From contig KN832557.1 in the NCBI GenBank assembly GCA_000827205.1, positions 1,876,030-1,940,029 on the forward strand: a stretch of DNA of 64,000 bases, given 5' to 3'. The notes beneath the pieces are model-generated. The model searched no databases. It had not been told where the DNA came from and saw nothing but the letters and a program-made list of their open reading frames with translations. Origin of the DNA: Plicaturopsis crispa FD-325 SS-3 (taxonomy: Eukaryota; Basidiomycota; Agaricomycetes; Amylocorticiales; Amylocorticiaceae). Positions 50,501 to 61,000 of the stretch are shown here, piece after piece (position 1 is the stretch's first letter; every line of letters starts with the position of its first letter). The translations under genes were made by a program, and so were the position numbers.

Positions 50501-50906
50501 CGATGAAGTTCTTCATTAAGGTGACCTCTGCAACAGAAGCCCCTTCGAATCCACTCGAATCATGGAAGACAAAGCGAGGATTGGCTTTGAATGTAATCTC
50601 ATCGTCAATGTTGTGAATGCCGCGCTGCGTCATGTGAAGATCAGCATGCCAAAATGAAGTAAAAGAACATACACCACTGCTGGGATCGACCGATATCTTC
50701 ATGTAGCAGCAGGTTCAGCTTCAATTATATCTGCGCGGCAAGCTACGTACCACAGCCCCATCTGCATTCCGAACTATCGGCGGCTCTGTGCTATTGCACA
50801 TCTTCTGGCATAGCGTCGTTTTGCCCGCATTGGCCCTGCCTACAATGAGAATCCTGAATCGAGGGCACTCTTTACGAAGTTGAGCTGCATCGCGGATGGG
50901 CGGCAT
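47588..50906 (-). CDS. P-loop GTPase (copy A) with one-codon micro-exon array
   Basis: G-domain protein of a family common in agaricomycetes. Main exons on minus: 50906-50751, 50696-50673, 50624-50452, 50405-50329, 50270-50076, 50020-49871 and 49819-49761, giving 278 residues that end in phase 0 at ACARWFPHLY. Motifs: G1 GRANAGKT at 23-30, G3 DSSG at 82-85 in FVFHDSSGFEG, G4 TKMD at 151-154 (LIFTKMD). Twenty-two micro-exons follow (49690 to 48281, see separate entry), then exons of 5 nt (48200-48196) and 25 nt (48145-48121). In this splicing model the 25-nt exon has an in-frame TGA at 48129-48127 that copy B lacks. Downstream EHSFWCDGTNFPLK and RKRGNIWKRTISVS still match copy B, so copy A may be truncated or a pseudogene at its 3' end. 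AT-rich against GC-richer flanks. Function unknown. Confidence 0.8.
48281..49690 (-). other. Micro-exon array A: 19 three-nt exons plus 9-, 9- and 6-nt exons
   Basis: Reading 5' to 3' on minus, each exon lies exactly between an intron end (..TAG or ..CAG) and a donor (mostly GTGAGTGC or GTAAGT). Lower coordinates: 49685 (TGGCAG), 49627 GAT, 49564 (9 nt), 49491 TAT, 49425 GGT, 49357 AAC, 49289 CCC, 49219 AGT, 49150 GGT, 49079 GAT, 49011 TTC, 48943 TAT, 48879 AGT, 48812 GCT, 48744 CGT, 48678 TTG, 48612 GTG, 48540 AAG, 48463 (9 nt), 48406 ACT, 48350 CTT, 48281 AAT. Units are mostly 64-72 bp apart. All lengths are multiples of three and the preceding exon ends in phase 0, so every 3-nt exon is one codon. 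Splicing is inferred from sequence only. Confidence 0.65.
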
Positions 50907-53900
50907 AATAATTGGACAAGGAACGCGAGGCAGGCGTAGTCGTAGTGCAGGGCAAAGAGCGTTAGGCGCGACGACAACTGCAACCCGCGGGCAATCGTCA
51001 TCGAACGTGTTAAGCGCTCGCTCAGTGCGTCATGCCGCTCCAGCGGCAAACATAAGCGCCCGCTGGAGCTCGACGCGCTGTGCGTATTGCACCGAGCCGA
51101 AAAAATTGCACCGACGCGTTCTGAGAAGACGAGCCGTGCTATATTTCCAGACGTGAGGCAAAAGACAATAAGAGAAGAGCAATCAATCGTCGTACACAAA
51201 GCCATGCCCAAGCAGAAAGAACCAGCGAGCATGCGGTAGAACAAACCACAGAAAGGAAAACAACTGGATCCAAACGGTTGCGAACGTCTACGTCGCATCT
51301 CTACAATGAACTTTAGAGAGACGTCCACGTCGCAGGGCATGACACGTTCACGTCACAGCCTATAGTGGCCGCGACTCCGATCGAGACCTCGAGTGCTCGC
51401 TGTGGCCAGAGTGACGCCGACAGAAGGCACCGGTGCAGTCGTAATAGACGAGAACGAAGTTCTCCACGACGTGCTGGACGTTATCTGCAACAGGTGCGAA
51501 TATCTGAGCGCTCGATCTATCGCGCAGTGCAAGCCGTTGCAGTATGCTGGGAGGATGGTCCGTACAGGACGGTCGATGGCCGCGTAGACTCATCGACGGA
51601 GTGCGACAACCTGGTCGCACCGACAGAACCGGCGGCAGTGCACGTCGAGGGGTAGGTAGGGTCAACGATCCCGCCCGCCGTCGCCAGCGACACCGTGATT
51701 GCCGGAGATAGCGCCGCGGACTTGGTCTCTTCATTAGTTCCCAAAACCGCGGTGAGAGTGCCAACCAGCACAAGCGCCAGGCGATGAGTCGGGGCGGCGC
51801 TTCTTGCAGGAAGTGGATGATGGGCAGAGCGACGATGATGTGTGTACGCAAGAGAGAACGGGAATACAGGCGACGTGTTTGCAGCCGTATACGTCCGCGG
51901 TGCATCCAGCGTGACGGAGCCCGGCGTGGACGAACCTGACTTCAAAATTCGTCCGTCGGAGCTCCCCAGACGGCAGGGACCTGTGGTCGCAGACTTCGGC
52001 GACAATGCGGGAGCGCCGGCCGTTGCGAGCACTGGTGGTGGGTCGGTGGAGCCCATCGTGCGGTGAACGATGAGAAGGTGAATGGTGGACGTGGGGTATC
52101 GACGTGTATACGCCGGACGAAGGATGCAATCACAGTCGGCAATGCGGATCTACGGCCGTAACCAGCGCAATGCATGAGGGATGAAGCGCGTGGACGGGAC
52201 CAAGATGGAGTCGTCTGGAGATCTACAGGAATCACCTCGACCCTGTCGGTTTGTACTCCATGTATTGGGCTCTCGGTGACGGCCGGCGCAGTGGATCTTA
52301 CTACACCGAATGTCAGCCGCATGAAAATAACGAGAGTACGAGGGAGGGCCCACCAGCTCTTTGACTACCTGTCCGGGATAACGAAAACTGCCACGTAGAG
52401 TATCCACGGTAGATAAGCTGACGCCATCCCTTTGCCGTAGTTCTCAAAGACTTTGCAGTAAGGCCGACTGTGGCGTTCAGTGAGTCGATGATGCAAGCCC
52501 TCACGACCGAAGTGGATACCGACGACTAGGTGCAGATAGGAAGAAGTTCGCATGTGGGTGATATAACGCCATCGTTGCCGTAGGGCACCGTGGCAGACCT
52601 GTGGGAGTGAGAAGGGCGCGTGCGTGCAGACGGTTCGCGTATACGGTTAGCGTCGGCGGTGGCGCGCGTTGCGCTTGGGCCTGCGATACACGAGCTTTTT
52701 GTCTCAACGGGGCATGCACTAGATGAAGAGAGATTATCAGCGCTGTGCTTGGAAATATTGGTGAGGACGCGAGATAACAAGTCAGGTAATGCATTACAGC
52801 AGGCATTCACTCGCGAGTCCAAAGATCGCGACCTGAAGACTGGATATGTAGCCACGGCTGATGATTGGAACAGATACAAGATAGCTCCGCGTAGCATCCT
52901 GACATGCCGAGACAAAAAATGCGAGAAGACGACGTACCCTAGTGTCCAGTGCATTGCAACATCTCGATTCTCTACAACCATCTCCGCACCTCCAGCTGCC
53001 TTCGTGCGTCTCCATTGAGTGAATCATGCGCCTGGGCCTTGGTATCGTCGTGAAGAGACACGTCCCGCACAGCGAGACGAGGCCCGAGCGACGAGGCATC
53101 AGTCTCCGGTGTTGTTGTCTTCGCTGTGCCAGCGCTGCGATCGATAGTCACTGACAATTTGCAGGTAACGCGATCGTCGAATGTATCATAGTTGGGGAAA
53201 GCAGCTATCCATCGCGTCTAAATCGCGCCAGGGCATAAGGACGACAAGGACGTCGTTGAGGATCGTGAAGAACAGGCGGTGACTCGGAGCCGCCACGAGG
53301 CTATCGACTTGCCCTTCCGAATCCGATCGTCGACCGTGTCTATGCAAGGACGTCGTCTGCACCAGCACCTGCGTAACTCCTTCGCTGATCTTCGCATGAC
53401 CGGCCTTGAATTTCATTGATATAGCTAGAGCCTTATCTATGCAGCTCCTCGACTCGAGCCCGCACATTAGTTGCACGCCGTCGCATGTTCTCATCCTGCG
53501 CCCTCCATGTACGGGACTTCCTTTTCGGCGCCTCTGCACCGTCGCCCGAGGGTCGACGCATACGAAAGAGCGAGCTTCACTGGTAGTGGCAGAGAACCGA
53601 TGAGGATACATCGTCTACTACTTTGGATATCTCATTCTCTAGGTCCCCCGCGAGAGAGCGGCGTGATAGCATCTCGATGGCCGCAAGGAGTAAGTCTAGC
53701 TCGATAAATATCCGCATAGACTCCCCGAATCTCAAAGGTTATCAAATCTCTGAAGGTACCCAGCGGTACGAACAGGACCTTTCGACGTCTACGCCGTCAC
53801 CTGCGATCCCGCACACCGAACGCCCTCATGCGCGCTCGTCTTCTCCTGGGAAACCTGTTTATCAAAGGTTCAATCGACTGCAGAATTCCACGACGCACTC

Positions 53901-55988
53901 CCGACGCGTCTCGTCCTACTGCCCGTCCATCCTCGGTCAATGCCACGTAAAGATCATGCTCCTGCCTGAAGTGAGCCTGTATGAGCAGCGCGTACCCCTC
54001 GATATGGTGCACGTCTTGCGCGCCACGAGCGAGCGGCCACGCGTCCATGGAGGCTCGTAAGTCCTACGCCGTGCCGTGCAGCGTCACCGGTGGTCCATTC
54101 ACAACCCGTGCATTGCAGCGAAAATGACGGTAGTAGCAGAGCAGCGCCAATGGCCTCGGTATTCAACGAGGCTGTCCCTGTCGATGTCCGCATGTCGTGC
54201 GATGTCTTTCAATTGTCGTGGCAAGAGTTTTCGTGGCATGCGGCTCACTAGGAGGTCCGGACACCCGCCTATGCTCTGGATTCGGTTTGCGTGCATCCCC
54301 CCTCATGTTCCACCTGCTGGACGCGACGGCGCCGTTGCTGCTCGTCATGGCGCCGGGACTCATGTATGGAACGGAGGCTCTCGACGCGACAACTGACTGC
54401 GTATCTCGAAACTTGCTACGCGATGCCGTTCCCCACGTCCACGTCCACGAGCACGATTGCGTGTCGACGAGGAAACCTTTTTCTTGGTCAGTCTCTACTT
54501 CCCAGTGTGTGCAGTGCTAAACGTCTTGACGTCCTCCTTAGCCCAAGTCGATTTACTAATTCTAGCGGAACGTCGAACTGCGAAAGGCACGCCCGGAGTG
54601 AATCAGCTGTACGAGCTGTTCTGCGCGGATTTCGATCTCAGACTGCGTGCGCAGCGGTGCGTTGTGTTGATGAGGTGAATTTCGACAATCTCGGATTTCC
54701 ATTTACTGCTGACCGCGCGAATCTCTGGCCATTTTTTTCGTTATAGCTACGTAGAGTAGCGACCCGAAGACCATCGTATGTCTGCTCTTTACGAATTTGC
54801 TGCCACTGCTGTAATCGACAAGCAGGAACGCGGCAGCCTTCGAGATTGCATAGCAGCCCACGGCCGACGTCTACGGCCTCAGCAGGAACAACGGCATGTG
54901 CATCTGCCCGAAGGGTATACTGCTGATTTCTGCGAATTCTGAGCCGCGTCGATATCGTCGACGGGAGCACGATCTGTGGACGCGAAATGGTAGGTAAGCG
55001 TCGGTCCATATTCTCGCCCGAGACGGGGCTTTAACCCTTCATTTCTTGCAGATCCCAGCTACATGATCAATGTCGGACGAATCAAGTATGCATTCGAAAG
55101 CTTCCAAGTTGCATAGGTCGACACGCACCAGGTCACCTCAAGTTCTTTACCGTCCACATACGTGTGCCCATTATATCGCCCTGTCGTCGATTGTCTCTGC
55201 CTACTACCGGCCGCGGGACAACGAACAAGTCAGCCACGGATCCCTGCGTACAAGTTTCCACCCGCCTCTCGGAATGGACACATTCTACGCTCTTTCCGCG
55301 CGATACGGCTTGGCACGAATGCTACCCGTGGACCTTCTACATCTCTCTGCACCCTCCACGCGCACATTCGCCTAACACGGCCACTGTCCGCCAACAGCTG
55401 CAATTCGCTATAGCAGCAAACGCTGCTGCTTCTCTTTGCCTGTGTCGGTTGGTGTGATATATCAGCATGTCGCCTTCGTGTTCAGTGTGAGGACGTTGTA
55501 GAAGACGGTCCACCGCGCGGGTGTTGGAAGCCTGGGCGGTGTTTGCGCACAGCTCAAGATTGACGCGCAGAATATGACTTGGTTTGTGCTATCTATTCGG
55601 TGCGCAAGTCGTTCCCCACGTTCGCTGCTTTCATTGCCGGCCCTCTCATACTAAGTGACTATAGTTCCCCATGTCGCGGTACCATATATTTGAAATGAAT
55701 GATTTGACACAATGTTACGGCGGATGGGCTGAGAGGCTTGATTCAGTACACGGTGCTGATGTTTGCGATGCACCTCGGTGATGTATTAGAGTACAGAATA
55801 TGATTGATATAGCAGGGAGCGCAGCAGGGAGAATAAACAATACAAGAGTTGAAGTGACCCCGAGAATAAGATATACAGATGTTATCAGACGACATACAGA
55901 GACTAGGGCTGCATGGAAGAGTTTGAATGAGCTCGGACGACTCTGCGATCGACACAATTGCCACTCACCAGATCCATTCGCTCCGGCA
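50907..55988. other. 5.1 kb gene-poor stretch
   Basis: GC-richer than the GTPase gene beside it. Both strands have only short frames with no domain, signal peptide run or conserved motif I can name. No terminal repeats, poly-A tail or reverse-transcriptase motif was seen. It presumably includes the promoter of GTPase copy A just above 50906; the rest looks like decayed sequence. Confidence 0.4.
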
Positions 55989-56538
55989 TTACTCGACAAG
56001 AACATTCGGCGGGAACGTGATCGTGCGCAGAACGGTACCGTTCGTCCGCCGTACTTGGTAGGTACACCGCGGGGTGATGTCGTAGATATGCTGAGTGCCA
56101 CCCTGGCGGAACATCATGCGCGGCATAAGCCCCGGTCCGCCGGGCGTCTCCAGGTTGTACAGGCCGTAGTCCGTAGGCCCCTCGACGCGCGTGCCATCCG
56201 CATGCACGAAGTCGAGGAGGTAGTGGCGGTGGAATGTGTCAGGAAAGATCCGCATCGTGACGCCCTGCACGATGGAGAAGCAGAGGGCTTTGCTGAGATC
56301 GGGATTCTCGATCTGTTACGAGAAAATGAGCGGGTGGAGGGGAGACGAGGATGAGGTAACTCACTGAGCGGTCGATTGCACCGAGACCCTTCTTGTGGTA
56401 GGGATCGGGAGACATATCTACCCAAGTCCTGTGGATCTTCGGCTTGCTGGAGTCGGCTCTGGCACGCCTACGAACGACCCGAACGCCACTGGTAGAACGT
56501 TTGGGCGCCTCTGCTTTGGAAGTACGCGCTGCAGGCAT
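55989..56538 (-). CDS. Small hypothetical protein, two exons (165 aa)
   Basis: Exons 56538-56365 and 56312-55989 on minus join in phase 0 at GAIDRS|IENPDLSKALC across a GTGAGT...AACAG intron. The first exon is very basic (STSGVRVVRRRARADSSKPK) and could be a nuclear or nucleic-acid-binding tail. The second exon is a compact, ordered-looking domain: VQGVTMRIFPDTFHRHYLLD, YGLYNLETPGGPGLMPRM and CTYQVRRTNGTVLRTI. No membrane segment. I do not recognise the family. Codon use and the clean splice make it the only convincing gene between the two GTPase copies. Confidence 0.68.
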
Positions 56539-59500
56539 AATGAAGTATATGAACGCGATGTAAATAGATTTATGGCGCGAGTGGCAACAGGTGGGTGGCG
56601 GTGGTTGAGGTGAAAGAATGAACGCTGCGAGATTGAATCTTGCAGCGTTATATTGTAAGGGTGGCCGCGGAGTTTGAATAGCACGTGAGTTGGGATTTAC
56701 ATGGATCTACAAACGATTTACGGGACTCGCGCGACTCAGTCGCGGCTTGCCCCTGGAGCAAAACGTACTGCGGTCAGCGCTGCTCACTACGCAATGGGGC
56801 AGTGTAAAGATCGGGCGAAATGGACAAAATGAGCGAGGACATCACTGAGCAGGGGAAAGCACGTAAAGCGGAGACAAGACTGGGCGTATGTGTGCCGTAC
56901 GAGAGGCGCGAGTCCATAGCATAAACAAGTGCTAGTAAAGTAGCCCGTGAAAAGCGCGGACGGTGTGCAGATGCATGGCAGAGCAACGCCGGTTCCTGGA
57001 GCGAGGGGGAGATCGGTCCTTGAGCCTGTGCAAGGTGGAGAGCACCACAAGGAGTTTTGAGAAACACTGCGAAGTGCGACGAAACGTCGAGGAACTCTTC
57101 GCGATTGAGTGACAAGCACAACCCAATCACGGCGCCTCGACGGTGCACGATATCGCGATCGTTTCCGAGACGTGCACATCCGCGACATGACCGATCGAAT
57201 CGAGGTCGTGGAGTACAAAGCCACCGCCCGGGCAAGAAGACTGCTTGGCCTGAGTCGCGACCAGAGTGAATGAAAACCGAGGACGTGCACTGTACAGACT
57301 CCAGAGCACCTAACATCGAGGTAACGCGTAGGAAAGCAGCGAAATGCGTCGGCGACAAACACGAAATAGGCTCGAAAGACTGCAGGGCGTCGGCGAGAGA
57401 TGCGTGCGCGCATACGGAGAGCGCGCCTCGAAGGAAGTGGAAGGGATGGAAACAGACGAGCGAGACGACGTACTGGTCCTAATGCTGTGGCCTTTTGTCA
57501 CCTGTATGCCTGACCCTAGACATGTCCCTAGGCTGCCTGCGCGAAGGAGGAGTGCGCATCGCGTCGGTGCGCGAGCTGCAGCTGCAGCGGCGATCGAGTC
57601 GTAGCCCGCGAGTGCTCAAGTCCCTGCCCTAATAGCTAGCTGAGAACGTGACCTCAGACGACGTGAACGGTGCCGACGGGGAGAAATCAGCGCTGGAAAG
57701 CGAATTGTAGACGGTGAGGGAGCGTGGATGCCAGCTCAAGTCAACTCGTCATCGAGGGAGGCAGGATCCCGCGGAGGATCCCGCGGCCGATGATCGTGCT
57801 CGCGTTGTCGTCGTGAGCAGACGTCAGCGCACTGAGCAAGCCAGGAGCAAGCCATGCACGCAACGACGTCGCGCTCCCACGACTTCGACTGCGACGACAT
57901 CCGCGACCTCCTTTCCTCTTTCCCGTTAGGCACCTTCGTCATGGCGAACTCTCAGTTTCTTCGAGTCCTGAACGCGTATTGCACCTTGATTGACGCCACG
58001 TCTGACTCACCAATGCAACTGGCCGCGCCGCCATCTCGCGCACCACGTACACCTCCCACGCAGACTCGTACCAATAGCCGGGCACGGTAAGTACGATAGG
58101 ATGCTGCTCACATTGCTCGCAAGGCTTATGAATCAAAATGGTAGTCCACGTACGCTTGCTCCTCGCCTGAACGGACACACACCAACCCCATGCGCCCTGA
58201 TTGCCCTTCCCCTTCTGAACACGGTGCTAGTGCGTCTCCTCATCCAACGTTCCCGCCGTTCGGTAAAGCTCACCACCACCCGCATTAGTTTCAAGTTCGA
58301 GCCGTGTCCCTCCACCGAACTGAGCCCATAATGCCCCCCACCTATGTCCACGGACCGTGATGCTCGAGCACATACGTCGGTGGTGTGCCGTCTACACCCC
58401 TCGAAAATCGGCCTGCCCGGGAAACGCGTACCCGCGATCCAACGCCTCCACACGCGCGTTATTCTCTCGACCTGCGAACGCCGGCGTCCTAAGACAGTAT
58501 CGTGCCTCGTCGCACGCGTGGACCCGGCACATGGTGAAGCACGATCCGGGGCTTGGGGGAGTTCACGGTTGCGCGTAGGAGGAATGTGCGGCGGCATGCG
58601 GTGGGATCCGCGGGAGTGCATGGAGGCAGTTGGTCGTTGACGAGCGGGTCCTCGGCGCACCGGCCAACGCCCTGGCCTCACCCCGCGTCTTTCACTGGCC
58701 ACAAGTTCTTCGATGCGCCGCCTATATCTTTCGCTGCACCGGCCACCATATTTGCTGGCCAAACATCCGCGTCTCTCACCGGGCAGGCACTCGCGTCTTT
58801 CGCTTACCCAGACTCGCTATGTGACGTTGCAAACGACGCTTGGCACCCGCGGCATGCGCGGTAGTTGTGCCGTTCGCCGTGACATCCCGCCTATGCACTC
58901 CCCACACCGTTGCTCGCAAGTAGCAGCCGTCGATTGTTCCGCCGACACTTGCATGTCGGCTAACACGGTCTGCTTATGCCGTCTACTCAAGCGTCAGGCG
59001 CGCCCCTCGGTTTTGTTACAGTCACCGCCTCAGCTGGATCCTGTCGTGAAGTGGCAGTGGTCGCCATATCGTAAACAGCTTGACGGTCAAATCCGGCTGC
59101 GTTATCGGACGTCGTATATATTGTGGTCAACGAGTCGCTGCGGGTGCTGGATATGCAAAAGAGAGGCTTTGTCCCACTGTGCGCCTGGTATGTGACCAAC
59201 TGTCCTGATTATGCGAGATCGCTGACCCCGATGCGAGACAGGTGCATTTTTTAGATGAGCTCTATCTGCCGACGCGTGGGCATAGGCCTGTCCATTTCGT
59301 TGTCGTGCGTGATGGTTGGTGTTCCGTCTAGGCTTGAACGTTACCATGTTGTTGAACGGGGTTCGACTTACCAGCCGATCTTGACTGTGTGCCGTTGTAG
59401 CCAGTGAGCCAGGTCTACACCTATAGTTCGTCCTGCACCACCGCCTGCTTGTATCATCGACTATGTCGGAACACCCTGCGCTCGCTCTCGTTTGCCCATG

Positions 59501-61000
59501 TCTCTCCTCCACCTACCTCAGCACTATCGTCTCGCCACTGTGTTCGAAACCTAGCTGTCCGCTGCCTCCATAACTGTGCGTTAGAGGTTCACTAAATGCA
59601 GCTATACTTCCTGCTGGCTAAAGAGTTGTCGCCAGCACCACACACGTATGGGCACTCACCGCTGCGATCCCACGTTTTGCGAATATGCGACACACCCTCG
59701 ATCCTCCTAGACGGATATTGTGCAGGCGCACGTTGCGCTGCACTTTTCGATGTGCTACCCTTTGACGTCAGGCCTCTCGATGCTCGACGCGTTCGACCTC
59801 CAGTCATCTTGGATATAGCATGATGCGAGCCGGTCTTATGGGAGAGACTGCGGACGTGTCGTGAAGAGGCTTGCCCTGCACGCCGTGATGCGAGTTGTAC
59901 AGTACACCAGCCGCGTCTATGTCATTTGACCATGCCGTGCACGCGCTTGAGCTCAGAACATTCACCTCGAGCTCCCTCCACGTCTGACGTCCTCGCCGTC
60001 CCCTCGGTGTGCACGCATGCCCCGCCTTTGCTCCCACCGTCGTCCTTCGGGGATGCGCCAATGCCAGCTACATTGACGGTTGTGGCCATGCCTTCACGGT
60101 CGTGACCGGAGATAGCCTCAATGCTGGTTTCCCGAGACTTGGACGTAGCCAGAGAAATGGACGGTCGTTCCGATGGTCGGCAGATCGTTGCCTACGCCAG
60201 ATATGCATCCACGGCACTCTAACACCCTGTCCGCTCAGTTTGTGTCCTTGCTACGGTGCATCCGAATCCATCTAGTCAACATATACGGGACGATGTCGAT
60301 GCATTACTGAAAAGACTTAGACTTCACGGTTGGTCAGCTACAAGTCTCTGGTGTCTGTCGGGCACCTCGCGCGGCACAATACCATGTTCTTTCGCATTCG
60401 ACGTGTAGCACCCGGATGCCCCTAGCATGCTGTCGCTATTATGGTTGTTGACTGCAGTGCCATTCTGTCTCTTTGCCCACCATAGTGCCCTTCTTCTGGT
60501 GATGGCTCTACCGGGGCTGTGCGCCCTGCGGGTATGGGGTATGTCAATTTTGCTCTCAGTGATGTGCTAGTTGTTGAGCACGGCATCTTGTTTATGCATG
60601 ACAGTCAGCACATAACAGTCCTCATGGGTGCTTGATGCTCACCACTAGGTGTTCGGGTTGCGCGATAATTGTGGCCTTCTCGCAGCCCAACAAATGCTTG
60701 CCGCCGAATCATCTGCTATTGCTGCTACATGTTGCCCCATCATCCTGTTGTATGTGACCATATGCATGGTATGCACTACATGTTCAGTTTGGCCAATAAT
60801 GCTGTCTTTGCGTGTGTGACAGTTATACTATACAGGTGGCACTTTGCAATCCCAATCACGAATCTGAACCCTTCCATCTCATTTCGCCACATCATCAGAG
60901 CTTCCATTGCCTCCATATCCTAACACTTCAGTTCTTCTTCCATTTCAAGTGCTAACCATGGTCCATGATTGGGAGTCAGCATGTAATCCAATTGTTGCAC
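56539..61000. other. 4.5 kb gene-poor stretch with decayed duplicated sequence
   Basis: No recognisable gene. 57810-58180 is a diverged duplicate of 44740-45170, and about 60930-61080 resembles 47570-47720 (3' end of the GTPase copies). A frame at 57854-58090 (RSHDFDCDDIRDLLSSFP) followed by GTAAGTAC suggests a former first exon, but it is not conserved as protein in the other copy. Confidence 0.4.
57810..58180 (+). repeat. Diverged duplicate of 44740-45170
   Basis: Same order of shared blocks as the copy at 44.7 kb: CAGACGTCA, GAGCAAGCCA, CGCTCCCACG, then an intron-like GTAAGTAC segment at about 58088 and a following CGTACG. Similarity is at DNA level only. Confidence 0.5.

Noticed and set aside
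51360-55450. Degraded retrotransposon
   Set aside because: No long terminal repeats, reverse-transcriptase, integrase or poly-A features could be seen on either strand.
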